A stretch of 64,000 bases of DNA from Magnetaquicoccus sp039908525 (GTDB lineage: Bacteria > Pseudomonadota > Magnetococcia > Magnetococcales > Magnetaquicoccaceae): positions 124,001-188,000 of the forward strand of contig JAMOAY010000002.1 of NCBI GenBank assembly GCA_039908525.1. Direction: 5' to 3'. Shown piece by piece: positions 45,864-55,480 of the stretch. The notes under the pieces are model-generated. The model was not told the origin of the DNA and made no database searches. It saw only the letters and a list, made by a program, of their open reading frames with translations. The translations under genes were made by a program, and so were the position numbers. Position 1 is the first letter of the stretch; each line of letters begins with the position of its first letter.

Positions 45864-46531
45864 CCCTTGCCTTCCTCGGAACCGACACCGGCCAGACGGG
45901 AGCGCAAGGCGCCGGCCTGGTCTTCCAACAGATCCTCCGACAGATCCTCTTCCTCCAGGTCCAAAAAGGAGATCTTGGCGCGTTCCGCCTCCTCCCGCAT
46001 ACCCGGAGGGGGATGCAACATCGGCTCACTCAACCTGGACAACTCGGGGCCACCTCCTTTTCCCCAGGAAGGTTCCCGGCCCGGAGAGAGGCAACCACTT
46101 TGCAACCGACCGGCCAGAATATCCTGCTTGAAAGCTGCAAAATCAACCGGGGCGGACACTACCCGGCGCAGCAACAACTCCCGCCCACACAGCCACAACT
46201 CCCGCAGAAAACCCAGGCTGCTGCGCAGAATGATCAAACACCCTACCCCCTTCAGCAACCCCCCCTCCGCCAAACCCGCCAGCCACTCCCTCCGCCTTAT
46301 CTCCCATTTGGGACCGGCAGCAACGACCCGGCGGGGCGACGGGGGGTCGTGGAGAGCTCCCCGGGCGGTCGGGTTGCCGTCCACCTTTTGCGCAAACCGC
46401 TGTTTGTGGCGCACACGGAACATCCCCTGGGCATCCCGCGACACAGACAGTCTCGCCTTGCGCCGTCTCCACGCAGAAGAGACCCCCTGCACAAAGCGGC
46501 GCAGCGTTTGCCCCGGTCTAAAACCGCTCAT
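45860..46531 (-). CDS. Hypothetical protein upstream of kinase-FGE gene
   Basis: No family was recognised. The 223-residue product is strongly basic in its first 90 residues (AWRRRKARLSVSRDAQGMFR), has one hydrophobic stretch (GVGCLIILRSSLGFL), and ends in an acidic tail (FLDLEEEDLSEDLLEDQAGA). ATG 46531 has GGTGGA upstream. Its stop overlaps the kinase start as ATGA, so it may be a kinase partner or substrate, by context only. It is the first gene of the long array. Confidence 0.55.
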   Translation of the reverse strand: MSGFRPGQTLRRFVQGVSSAWRRRKARLSVSRDAQGMFRVRHKQRFAQKVDGNPTARGALHDPPSPRRVVAAGPKWEIRRREWLAGLAEGGLLKGVGCLIILRSSLGFLRELWLCGRELLLRRVVSAPVDFAAFKQDILAGRLQSGCLSPGREPSWGKGGGPELSRLSEPMLHPPPGMREEAERAKISFLDLEEEDLSEDLLEDQAGALRSRLAGVGSEEGKG

Positions 46532-46684
46532 CACACATTCCACCCAGCGAGAGGCAACAGGAGATCATCATCACTTAACTCAGGTCCCATTTTGGGGTAG
46601 AGTGGGCCGGTCGCATGGAGCGACACGCCGCAACCGGAGGCCCGTCCATCCCAGTCTGCACAGAGTACCACCTGCGGAGGAAAA

Positions 46685-47155
46685 ATGACACAGAGCGCAT
46701 GTTCCCGTCCAGAGATTCAGCACCCCCCACACACGCTGCCCTCGGCGCCTCACAGTCCCATGCACCCGAAACTGCTGCAACTCCTGCCGGATGAGGCGTT
46801 TGTCATGCTGCAGGAAGGTGGGGCGGTTTTTGTGGATATCCGTTCAGAGGTCGAGTTTTTCTTCGTCGGCAACCCCAAGGGGGCGCTCAACATCCCCTGG
46901 CAGGATGCCCCGGACTTTGAACTCAATCCAAATTTTATCAAGGAGATATCCCACGTCGCCCGCAAGGATCAAACCGTCATCCTGATTTGCCGTTCAGGGC
47001 ACCGCTCGATCGATGCCGGCAACGCCTTGTTGCAGGTCGGGTTTCAGCGGGTGTATCACGTATTGGAGGGATTTGAGGGAGACCGGGACGAAAACCACCA
47101 CCGGAGCAGTGTCAATGGCTGGCGCTACCGGGGACTGCCCTGGGTCCAGTGCTGA
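46685..47155 (+). CDS. Rhodanese-like sulfurtransferase
   Basis: The 156-residue single-domain rhodanese has VFVDIRSEVEFFFVGNPKGA and the active-site loop LICRSGHRSIDAG with its Cys, followed by YHVLEGFEGDRD. A poorly conserved N-terminal 25 residues precede the domain. An internal in-frame ATG (MHPKLLQLL) may be the true start, but ATG 46685 has GGAGG upstream. The gene is convergent with the CBS gene, 15 bp away. Confidence 0.88.
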   Translation: MTQSACSRPEIQHPPHTLPSAPHSPMHPKLLQLLPDEAFVMLQEGGAVFVDIRSEVEFFFVGNPKGALNIPWQDAPDFELNPNFIKEISHVARKDQTVILICRSGHRSIDAGNALLQVGFQRVYHVLEGFEGDRDENHHRSSVNGWRYRGLPWVQC

Positions 47156-47170
47156 GACCAGCCCCTGCGA

Positions 47171-47677
47171 TCACGGGGAGAGACGTTTGGCAATGGCCAA
47201 CATGTCGGGAACAAGGTAGACCAGAAGGCCGATGACACTCAAAATGACCAGCAGCACCGCACCACCAACCACGTTGACCATCAGATCCTTGCGGCCATGG
47301 CCCTGGGTCATCAGATTGGCCAGTGCGCCCAGAGAGACGACGCCCACAAACAACGAGTCCTGGTACACCAGCAGATGGCGGGTGTCCCTCTCCCGCATCT
47401 GTTCCATGCAGTCATGGCATGAGGCATCATGGGGGACCTTGACCAGTTCGCTCGTCATCACATCCCGCATCAGGGTGGTCTCCGGATTGCGTTTTTTGCC
47501 AACCACCCTGGTCAGTAGATCCCGTTCGGTAAAGTAGCCCACCACCCGACCCTTGCCAGTCACCACAATAAAGCCGACACCACGGTCCGCCATGATGCCC
47601 ACACTCTCAGAAACCGTCCGCAATTGGTCGATGGTCACAACGTGGCGTTCAACAATGGCGGTGATCTTGCATTTCAT
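47171..47677 (-). CDS. CBS-domain protein with C-terminal membrane helix
   Basis: The 168-residue product has two CBS motifs: ITAIVERHVVTIDQLRTVSE to GRVVGYFTERDLLTRVV, and VMTSELVKVPHD to SLFVGVVSLGALANLM. A hydrophobic helix (about 132-155, VNVVGGAVLLVILSVIGLLV) ends it. CBS pairs bind adenosine nucleotides and the helix would anchor the sensor. Partner proteins are not evident. Confidence 0.82.
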   Translation of the reverse strand: MKCKITAIVERHVVTIDQLRTVSESVGIMADRGVGFIVVTGKGRVVGYFTERDLLTRVVGKKRNPETTLMRDVMTSELVKVPHDASCHDCMEQMRERDTRHLLVYQDSLFVGVVSLGALANLMTQGHGRKDLMVNVVGGAVLLVILSVIGLLVYLVPDMLAIAKRLSP

Positions 47678-48041
47678 AACGGGAGCAACTCATCAAACGG
47701 GTTCAGAGGCGGTACATTCCGGGCGAATCATATATGCAACCGTGTGCCCTGTCATCGAAAAAATGGCCCGTTTCGCCGTTTGCGCCGGAGAGACACCACC
47801 AAAACGATTCACCGGACCCTCCCGCAGCACCGGCCGTCACAACCACTGGATCCCCACAGACCAAATCGGTTAGCATATCCTGGAGAGGGTTGCGCAGCGC
47901 AGGGGCAGAAACACCGCACGGCGACCGATCGCGCCCCGTCATTTCTTCGGACAGGGCACGATCGGCCAAGTCTGCCGACAACAAAACAAGAGGATAACCT
48001 GCCATCTCTGTCTGCGGGCCATGGATCCCCGTTCCCAGGGT
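47678..48041. other. Intergenic region between CBS and coiled-coil genes
   Basis: The 364 bp hold no recognisable gene or RNA. Short open frames here show no family signal or ribosome site. The region should contain the CBS promoter and the 3' end of the coiled-coil transcript. Confidence 0.45.
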
Positions 48042-48506
48042 TCAGGACTGGGCTTTGGGTTGACCAAGCTCACTGAACTTGCGCAACAGAGAGGCGTTCC
48101 TCTGCGACAACTGCTCCAGTTGTTCACCGACCTTGCGCAACAAGGCTGCGTTGCGGTCGGAAAGTTGCCGCACCTGCTCGTCCGTCTTCCTGAGCAGCGC
48201 CGCATTCCGATCCGACAACTGCTTCAGCTGGCTTTTCGTCTTGTGGGCCAGACCGGCATGGCGATCCGAGGAAACACGCATGTATTCGTTGCTGCGCCGC
48301 AGCAGGGCAGCATTGCGGTCAGAAAGCTGACCAAGCTGTAAATTGATACGCTTCTTCAATATTTTAACCTGCTCTTCCAGCGCCTTGATGCGCTGCATCG
48401 GCACCCCGTCCGCCCGCTTGCTGCCGGAGATGTCGCGGGCGGGCGCTTGTTTGTGTTTTCCTTTCCGGCTCTGTTTTTCGTTTTTTTTATTCTTTTTGTT
48501 TTCCAT
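48042..48506 (-). CDS. Coiled-coil protein with five 18-residue repeats
   Basis: The 154-residue protein has a very basic N-terminus (MENKKNKKNEKQSRKGKHKQ) followed by five 18-residue repeats starting near residues 61, 79, 97, 115 and 133 with core LSDRNAALLRK. The second copy is diverged (SSDRHAGLAHK). No signal peptide or membrane segment is seen, so it is probably a cytoplasmic coiled coil that could bind nucleic acid or another polyanion through its N-terminus. No family was recognised. The ATG has GGAG upstream, and the gene is divergent from the spermidine-synthase-like gene. Confidence 0.6.
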   Translation of the reverse strand: MENKKNKKNEKQSRKGKHKQAPARDISGSKRADGVPMQRIKALEEQVKILKKRINLQLGQLSDRNAALLRRSNEYMRVSSDRHAGLAHKTKSQLKQLSDRNAALLRKTDEQVRQLSDRNAALLRKVGEQLEQLSQRNASLLRKFSELGQPKAQS

Positions 48507-48647
48507 GAGTTACTCCAAGCAGTCAGGTAAATGCACGGGATCGGCCGGGCCCACGACGGTCCCATGATACCCATGGAAAACAAAAAAGTCGATAACTCCT
48601 TTGCAGATTTCAGCCGACCGCCCCAGAAAGGGCACAAGGATACATCC

Positions 48648-49478
48648 ATGGAGAGAGACCCGCCCGCATACCAGATCCTGTTACGACGCGAATGGCAGGG
48701 ACGCACCATGATGGTGGTCGACGAGGGAGAGTACCGGTCTTTGTACTACGACAACCAAATGACGCAAAGTCGCATGTCGAAAGAGCATCCTCTCCAGCTC
48801 ATCCTGCCCTACACCCGGCATATGTTGGCCTGCCTGCTGTTCAATCCCCATCCCAGGCAGATATTGATGATCGGCCTGGGGGGGGGCTCTCTGGCCAAAT
48901 TTTTTCTCCATGCGTTCCCGGAATGTCGGGTGGAGGTGGTGGACTCCAACCCGGAGATGGCGGCCGTCGCCCGGCAATACTTTTTCCTGCCCATCGAGAA
49001 CCGCCTGACCCTCCACTGCGTCGACGGCCAGGAGTTCGTGGCGGCCATGGCGGGTCGCGCTTCCAGCTATGACCTGATCCTGGTGGATGCTTTTGACCAT
49101 GACGGCATGTCGCCTTCCATCTACAGCCGCCCGTTTTTTATGCAGACCCACCCCTTGTTGACCGAGGATGGCGTCCTGGCACTCAACCTGAACCGGGCGG
49201 AGAGTGCAAGCTACCCGGAGATCCTGGCGGGCATCACCCGAGGTTTCCCGAACGCGGTTTTTCGTCTGCCGGTACACGCCCCTTCCCACAATGAAATCAT
49301 CCTGTGCTGCAGGCAGAACCAGACGGGCATCCATCTGCCCGTGCTGCGCCAACTGGCGGTTGCCTGGGCCGATCACCAACCTGGGCTGGACTTTGACGAC
49401 ATCACGCAGAGGATGGTTCCCCTCAAGCGGTCCACCTGGTACCACTGGTTGAACCGCAACCGGAACCGGCACGCATGA
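48648..49478 (+). CDS. Spermidine-synthase-like methyltransferase-fold protein
   Basis: The 276-residue protein has EGEYRSLYYDNQMTQSRM, ILMIGLGGGSLAKFFLHAFP and EVVDSNPEMAAVARQYF with DLILVDAFDHDGMSP, the pattern of SpeE-like proteins of unknown substrate. ATG 48648 has AAGGA seven bases upstream. An ATG at 48531 is in frame but would leave only 24 bp from the divergent coiled-coil start. True polyamine synthesis is doubtful, as the family is broad and no speD is near. Confidence 0.78.
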   Translation: MERDPPAYQILLRREWQGRTMMVVDEGEYRSLYYDNQMTQSRMSKEHPLQLILPYTRHMLACLLFNPHPRQILMIGLGGGSLAKFFLHAFPECRVEVVDSNPEMAAVARQYFFLPIENRLTLHCVDGQEFVAAMAGRASSYDLILVDAFDHDGMSPSIYSRPFFMQTHPLLTEDGVLALNLNRAESASYPEILAGITRGFPNAVFRLPVHAPSHNEIILCCRQNQTGIHLPVLRQLAVAWADHQPGLDFDDITQRMVPLKRSTWYHWLNRNRNRHA

Positions 49479-49538
49479 AAAGCCTGGGGATCATCCCGCT
49501 GTTGGTGGTGGGGTAATCCTTTGAACCCACCCTGAGGC

Positions 49539-52500
49539 TCATCCCGACATCCACGACCCCTCCTCCACCCCATCAATCTGCTCGGGAGCCAGGAACAGAT
49601 TGGCATACTGCAGGTGGATCTTCTTCTCAAGGAAAAGGCGGAACAGGTCGGCATCTATGTGCTGGTCGCGGGCCATGAAACCCATGATGCGGATCGCTTC
49701 GCTGAGTGGCTTGGCCTTCTTGTAAGGACGGTCTGAAGCGGTCAAGGCTTCAAAAATATCGGCAATGGCCATGATGCGGGCAGGAATGGACATCTGCTCC
49801 CGGCTCAGTTTTCTCGGATAGCCGGTGCCGATCATGGTCTCATGGTGGGCGCCGGCATACTCCGGCACCGCACGCAAGGCGGCCGGCAGAGGCAGTTTCT
49901 CCAACATGCGGATGGTCAGTATGATGTGTTCCGTGATCAGATAGCGATCTTCGGCGGTCAGGGTGCCGCGTTCGATGCACAGATTGTAGATCTCCCCGGT
50001 GTTTTGGTGCAATTCCGGCACCTCCACCTTGAAACCCTCCTGGGAAGTACGGGTGGCTGCAGAGTCGGAAGAACGGGGGATCCTCTGCTCCTCCTTGTCG
50101 GCCAGCACAGACTCCTGGACCGGCAGGTCGACCGCCGGTCGGTCCGCAAAGCGGTTCAGTTCACCATAGGAAAGCCCCAGCCGATCATCAAAATGGCGCA
50201 TCCAATGCCGGCCAGCAATGTGTTTGATCCGCTCTTTTTTTGCCCCATCCAGGAATTCCGAACCGATGTTGCACTCGGCGATAAAGGCAAAATCCGCCTC
50301 CAGTTCCGCCACGTCGGCATCGAAACGGTGACGCAGAGCGGCCTCATCCGCCCCGGCGGCCAACTGCCCCTGCCAATAGCGGATCTCCGCATCCCGGCGC
50401 AACACTTCAAAACGCAGGCGAACCTCATGGATGCGGTTGTAGATGGTTTCCAGTTTGGTGGCCTTGTCCACCACATACTCGGGCATCGCCACCTTGCCGC
50501 AGTCGTGCAGCCAGGAGGCCAGATGCAGGGCATAGCGATCATCGTCGCTCATCTGAAAAGAGGCAAACACCCCCTCCTCGGCCGTGACCGCCGCCTCGGC
50601 CAGCCATTTGGCCAACACCGGCACCCGGGCACAGTGGCCTCCGGTATAGGGGGATTTGGTGTCGATCGCCGAGGCCAGCATCTGAATGAAGGCGTTGAAA
50701 AGCTGCTTCTGGGCATCGATCAGGTTCTGGTTCTCCAGGGCGGTTGCCGCCTGGGCAGCCAGGGCCTCGACAAAACCCACCGTGTCTTCGTTGAAGGGAA
50801 CCAGCGCACGGGTGAGGGGATCCAGGGCATTCAGCAACTGCAGGGCCCCCAGCACCTCGCCACGTTGGGTCTTGATGGGCACGGTCAACATGGACACCGA
50901 ACGATATCCGGTCTTCTGGTCCATCTCCCGGGTACCGGGATAGTCGTTGCCCTCCGCGTAGGCGTCGTCAATGCGCACCGTTTTGCCGGTTTGCACCACA
51001 TAGGTGGCCACGTGATTCTTGCGCGGTTGTCCCCCCTCCGCACGGGCAAGAGAGAGGGGCGGCAGATCGATCGTTTGCCCTTCTTCGCCACCCAGAACCA
51101 GGCCCAGGGTGTCATTGCGCGCCAGCTTGAAATGGAGATTGCCATCCTCGCCAACCAGATAGAGGGTGCCCGCATCGGCATGGCTCAACCGTTTGCCATT
51201 CAGCAGAATGGTCTCCAACAGTCTGGTGAAATGGTGTTCGTCCGCCAGGGCAATGCCGGTCTCAACCAGAAGGCGCAACTGCCCCTGCGAGTGGCTCAGG
51301 CGCCGTTTGTACTCCTGCAGGGAGAGGGTCATCTCCTTGAAAGCGTGCGCAAGCTGGTGGATCTCCCGCACATGGGTCGATACCTCACCCACGGTATCCA
51401 GCTGCAACCGTTGCACCTTGGAAATCTCCGCCATCAAAGCCCCCAGAGGACGGGAAATCCGGTGCGATACCCACCACAACACGGGCATCATCAACAGCAT
51501 CATGAGCAGAGAAGAGACCAGATTTTCACGGCCTATGTGGTAGATTGGCCCCAAAAATTCATCCAGGGGCGCCACAATGCCCAACAAGGTACTGCCATTC
51601 GGGGTGATCGGAGTCCTCGCCACGGCACCGATATGGGGGCGTCCTGCCACATCGAAGGTGACCACCTCGGTGCTGCCCCTCTGTTTGAAATGCTGAAACA
51701 GGGCCGCCAAATCCGGTCGATTGAGATCCCCAATCGTGGCAAAGGTCGGCACCCGGGCGCCATTTTGCCGATCGTGCGTCCACTGGATGATCTCCTCCAT
51801 GCGGGGATAGCCGGTGACCGTGCCATCGGAATCAAAGAACAGGATGGTACTGGAGGGGGTAAATTGCTGTTCAGCCAGAAAACGGGAGAGGGTCAGCAAC
51901 GAAATGTCGGCTCCCAATACCCCGGCCAACCGCCCCTTGAAACGACGCGCAAACGTAATGCCGGGTTGGCCCGAGTTGGCAAACACATAAGGCTCCGTGC
52001 GCACTGTGGCGACATTGCCGATCGCCAGGTGGTACCAGGGGCGGCTCCTGGGATCATAGACCACCTTCTCCAACCGTTTCTCCCCCAACGGCAACCGTTG
52101 ACGGTCCAGGAAAGACCATACCTGGCTGCGCACACCCGCCGCATCATGCACGATGCTCATCACGCCATAGTGGGTACCGGCCGGAGCCTCCAAAGTTTTC
52201 AACATTTCTGGATTGTTGTGGAGGCGCGCCACCTCGAAAAAATCACCGTCTTCAAACCCCATGTAAAGCGCATACAGGTGGGGCTGGTGATCCAGGGCCG
52301 TGGCCAGAAAGTTCAACAGGGGATGGGCCCGTTCGGCCGTCACCGGCTGGGAAATATCCTCCAGGGTGACCGCCAACTCCACCATACCAAGCACAGGGTC
52401 ATACATGCGGTTGATCCGCTCGGTGACCTTGCCCCGCAGCTGATCAAACAGCTGATTGGAGGCCTGAATGGCAATCTCACTGCCCTTCAGATAGACACGG

Positions 52501-52592
52501 TAGATGATCAATCCGGAGAGCGAGGCCGCCACCAGCAGAAAAACCAGCAGGATGTACAGATAGAGAGGGTAGGACTTCTTGTAAATCTCCAA
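49539..52592 (-). CDS. Membrane sensor with Cache, GAF and HD-GYP domains
   Basis: The 1,017-residue protein has an N-terminal helix (YPLYLYILLVFLLVAASLSG), a large Cache-type periplasmic sensor, a second helix near FLGPIYHIGRENLVSSLLMM, a HAMP-like segment, a GAF domain (SHADAGTLYLVGEDGN) and a C-terminal HD-GYP domain. The latter shows HDCGKVAMPEYVVDKATKLE and HHETMIGTGYPRKL, so it probably breaks down cyclic di-GMP. No ATG is suitably placed. TTG 52592 has GGAGAG upstream and puts the first helix right after the start. It is 59 bp after the MCP-like gene. Confidence 0.85.
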   Translation of the reverse strand: MEIYKKSYPLYLYILLVFLLVAASLSGLIIYRVYLKGSEIAIQASNQLFDQLRGKVTERINRMYDPVLGMVELAVTLEDISQPVTAERAHPLLNFLATALDHQPHLYALYMGFEDGDFFEVARLHNNPEMLKTLEAPAGTHYGVMSIVHDAAGVRSQVWSFLDRQRLPLGEKRLEKVVYDPRSRPWYHLAIGNVATVRTEPYVFANSGQPGITFARRFKGRLAGVLGADISLLTLSRFLAEQQFTPSSTILFFDSDGTVTGYPRMEEIIQWTHDRQNGARVPTFATIGDLNRPDLAALFQHFKQRGSTEVVTFDVAGRPHIGAVARTPITPNGSTLLGIVAPLDEFLGPIYHIGRENLVSSLLMMLLMMPVLWWVSHRISRPLGALMAEISKVQRLQLDTVGEVSTHVREIHQLAHAFKEMTLSLQEYKRRLSHSQGQLRLLVETGIALADEHHFTRLLETILLNGKRLSHADAGTLYLVGEDGNLHFKLARNDTLGLVLGGEEGQTIDLPPLSLARAEGGQPRKNHVATYVVQTGKTVRIDDAYAEGNDYPGTREMDQKTGYRSVSMLTVPIKTQRGEVLGALQLLNALDPLTRALVPFNEDTVGFVEALAAQAATALENQNLIDAQKQLFNAFIQMLASAIDTKSPYTGGHCARVPVLAKWLAEAAVTAEEGVFASFQMSDDDRYALHLASWLHDCGKVAMPEYVVDKATKLETIYNRIHEVRLRFEVLRRDAEIRYWQGQLAAGADEAALRHRFDADVAELEADFAFIAECNIGSEFLDGAKKERIKHIAGRHWMRHFDDRLGLSYGELNRFADRPAVDLPVQESVLADKEEQRIPRSSDSAATRTSQEGFKVEVPELHQNTGEIYNLCIERGTLTAEDRYLITEHIILTIRMLEKLPLPAALRAVPEYAGAHHETMIGTGYPRKLSREQMSIPARIMAIADIFEALTASDRPYKKAKPLSEAIRIMGFMARDQHIDADLFRLFLEKKIHLQYANLFLAPEQIDGVEEGSWMSG

Positions 52593-52651
52593 GAGAACTC
52601 TCCAGATGCAGGCCGGATCACGGTCTTGATCGTCGTTTGGTCCACCAATTT

Positions 52652-55348
52652 TCAGGGTACGGAAGAGGTTGCGTTCCTGCCATCCGGCGATCTGGCCCGG
52701 TTTAAAAAGGCCAGATCCTTCTGCAACATGGCCACCTGCTGTCCAAGGGATTGGGCGATGGGCGCCCAATGCTGCAACGCGGCGGATTGGCCCTCGATGC
52801 GCGCCTTGAGGGTCTGCGTCATGGCGTGAATCGACACCATGTGTCCGTGCTGGGCCGTGTCCTCGCGCACCATCTCCTGCGTCAGCGCGGATGACTCCTG
52901 CAACACGGTGGCCACGCTGCCCAGCGCGGTGTGGGCACTCTCCAACTGATCGCCCAAACTCGAAGAGAGTGCCCCGATCTCATCGGCGACGATCCGACCC
53001 TGCTCCGCCAGCTTCCGGATCTCCAGCACGACCGTTCCCGATCTCTTTCCCCCCTTGCCATCGCCCATCGCAGCCATTTCGAAAGCCGCCCGCACCGAGA
53101 GCTGGTTGGTCTGCTGTGCCGTATCGACGAACACAGCCACCTTGTCGGTCACCTCTTTGGTCACGGCCAGGGATTGCAACAGACCGTTCCTGCCCTGACC
53201 GACGGAGACATGGATCCGCTCCAGGAGTTGTTCCAGACGCTGCATCTGTTGGAAATGGTGCTGGATACGGTTGGCCATGGCCTGGGTAACCGACTCACCC
53301 GCCTCCAGATCCAGCAGGGCGTTCGGCTGGGGCTGGTTCGCGCAGGTTTGCTGTACCAGGGTGGACAACTCCGTCCCGATCTGCACGGCCTGGGCAGCGG
53401 AACTGCGCAGACGACCGGTCACCTGCTGCCACCGCTCCACGGCGCCCTGTATCTCTCTGGTCACCCGACCGAACTCATCGGTGCGCTGACAAGACTCACC
53501 TTGCGAGGCCGTACCATCCAACCCCTGCTGCAACGGTTCAACACATGCAAACAGAGCGCGGCGCAAGGAACGGGCCGTCATCCAGCCCATCATCCCGCAA
53601 CACAGCAGCGCAACAAACGCCGCGCCCCACAGCGACAGGGGAAACCGCTGCAACGGCAGACTGCCCTGCATCATGGGGGTCTCTGTCACCAGGGCCCAAC
53701 GCAGCTCGTGGCCGAATGGAACAGGGGCGTATGACGCAAATACAGGCTGGCCAGCCCAGTTCCTGCTGACCCGTTGTCCCGATTGACCCTCCAAAGCCGC
53801 CTGCACCACCGGCGAATCCACCCCCTTTTCGGCCACCGAACCGGTAAACGAGGAGAGAACCGAATGGTTCCGGGGATCCCGGATGGAATCCGAGCGCAAC
53901 CGCTTGTCGGGCCCCACCAGATAGGCGTCTCCATCCGTCTCCAACCCGTCCCGGTGCTGCATCAGACTGGTCAAGGTCTCCAGGGGCAACTGCAACGCCA
54001 CCACCATCTGCACGGCGCCATCCTGCAGCAGAGGTTGGGCCATAAAGGCGGCCGGCTCATTGTGGCTGGGCGGATAGGGGGCAAAATCGGTCAGGGCAAA
54101 CATCCGTTTGTCCAACACCTGCCGCACCAGCCTGCCCAGATTGGTATCGGCATACGGACCGTTCAGCAGGTTGGTGCCAAAATCTGCCTGGCGGGCGGCG
54201 GAAAAGAAGACCTCCCCGTCGGGACGGATCAGGAAGAAATCATAGTAGCCGGCCTGCTCCATCAATCTCTTGTAAAAGGGCTGTTCCTGCCTGCCGTCCG
54301 TCGCCAGAGTCTGAGAGATGGTCTGTTCCGCCATGACCCCCCAAAGGGGCTCCTGAGAGGCGGCAGAGGATGCCAGAGAGAGGGGCGCCCAGACACTGAG
54401 CGCCCCCTTGAGCGCTCCCTGCCCACGAACACCCTTCGTCGATGCGGAGGCCGACGGATCGGGCGAGCTGCCCTGTCCCCCGGATGGAGAGGCCGTGACA
54501 CCGCTGCCCGTTTCCACGTGAGGGGTGCGTCCCGCATCCACCAGGGAGAGGCGGATGTTCCTGTCTGCCTCTTCCAGGGGGAAAGCCATCTTCGCCAGCA
54601 GCGCCGGGCTGAAACGCACCAGCAGAGCCCCAATAACCCGACCCTCCGGGTTGGCATCCTTGTGGACCGGCGTACCGATCCAGGCGCTCACACCATTGTC
54701 CAAGGGCGCAAAGGGGGCAAACCCCTGCAGCGTGCTCCTGGTCAAAACGTCCGCAAACAGCCTGCCCGGACCACTCTCTTTGAGGGGCGGTCTGCCCAGA
54801 TTTTTGCCCAGCAGCGGATCGGCAATGGCACCCAGCACCACATTGCCCTGGGCAGAGACGAGATACAGATTGTCAAACCCATGTTTTTCCAGAAACCGTT
54901 TCAGGGAAGGGGTCATATTGGCCGACAGGACCGGCCAGCGCTCCCCGGTAATCTTTTCTCCCCCTTCCCGAAACACCCAGTCAATACTGGCCAGGTTTCT
55001 GGCCAACTGCTCGTTGGTGGCCAGGCGTTCCAACTCGTGGGTCCATTCCTGAAACTGGTTCTGTACCGCTTTGCCATAGGCATCCCGTACCGTGGACATT
55101 CTTTGCAGCTGCTGGCTGTACAGAAGCTGTGTGCCGTTGACCAGGGTTTCCATGTCGGCGCGGTAACGGCTGAAGTACTGTTCCAGACGATTTTTTTTGA
55201 CTTCGAGAACGGTGGAGGCACGGTTGCGGGCACTCTCGTCGGCGGACTCGCCCAACCAGCGGGCGATCACCCAACCGGTCAGCAGCAAGGGCAACAGGCA
55301 GGCCAGCAGGAACAGCACAATCAAACGGGGGCGCAGACGAATGTTCAC
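52652..55348 (-). CDS. MCP-like membrane sensor with degenerate signalling tip
   Basis: The 898-residue protein starts at GTG 55348 (GGAGG four bases upstream), with a membrane helix (LIVLFLLACLLPLLLTGWVI) and a large periplasmic part with two Cache-like regions split by a Ser/Pro/Gly linker. A second helix (LWGAAFVALLCCGMMGWM) and a C-terminal coiled coil follow. The chemoreceptor hairpin is recognisable (TAQQTNQLSVRAAFEMAAMG, LEIRKLAEQ) but diverges from the canonical NLLALNAAIEAARAGE-type tip, and no CheB/CheR tail is seen. It may have left chemotaxis and pair with the HD-GYP protein downstream. Confidence 0.78.
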   Translation of the reverse strand: MNIRLRPRLIVLFLLACLLPLLLTGWVIARWLGESADESARNRASTVLEVKKNRLEQYFSRYRADMETLVNGTQLLYSQQLQRMSTVRDAYGKAVQNQFQEWTHELERLATNEQLARNLASIDWVFREGGEKITGERWPVLSANMTPSLKRFLEKHGFDNLYLVSAQGNVVLGAIADPLLGKNLGRPPLKESGPGRLFADVLTRSTLQGFAPFAPLDNGVSAWIGTPVHKDANPEGRVIGALLVRFSPALLAKMAFPLEEADRNIRLSLVDAGRTPHVETGSGVTASPSGGQGSSPDPSASASTKGVRGQGALKGALSVWAPLSLASSAASQEPLWGVMAEQTISQTLATDGRQEQPFYKRLMEQAGYYDFFLIRPDGEVFFSAARQADFGTNLLNGPYADTNLGRLVRQVLDKRMFALTDFAPYPPSHNEPAAFMAQPLLQDGAVQMVVALQLPLETLTSLMQHRDGLETDGDAYLVGPDKRLRSDSIRDPRNHSVLSSFTGSVAEKGVDSPVVQAALEGQSGQRVSRNWAGQPVFASYAPVPFGHELRWALVTETPMMQGSLPLQRFPLSLWGAAFVALLCCGMMGWMTARSLRRALFACVEPLQQGLDGTASQGESCQRTDEFGRVTREIQGAVERWQQVTGRLRSSAAQAVQIGTELSTLVQQTCANQPQPNALLDLEAGESVTQAMANRIQHHFQQMQRLEQLLERIHVSVGQGRNGLLQSLAVTKEVTDKVAVFVDTAQQTNQLSVRAAFEMAAMGDGKGGKRSGTVVLEIRKLAEQGRIVADEIGALSSSLGDQLESAHTALGSVATVLQESSALTQEMVREDTAQHGHMVSIHAMTQTLKARIEGQSAALQHWAPIAQSLGQQVAMLQKDLAFLNRARSPDGRNATSSVP

Positions 55349-55480
55349 CCTACCTCCAAAAGTATGGTTGACGGGAGCCTTGAAACACACAAGGCGCCCC
55401 AACTCTCACAAACCAGTGTCGCGCCATTTTAACGCAGTTCAAGCAGGAATCAACCTTGAATTGGCAACCTTCGGAATATT

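Noticed and set aside
47703..48005. A 100-codon minus-strand frame upstream of the CBS gene
   Set aside because: There is no ribosome site, no domain signal and biased composition. It was treated as non-coding.
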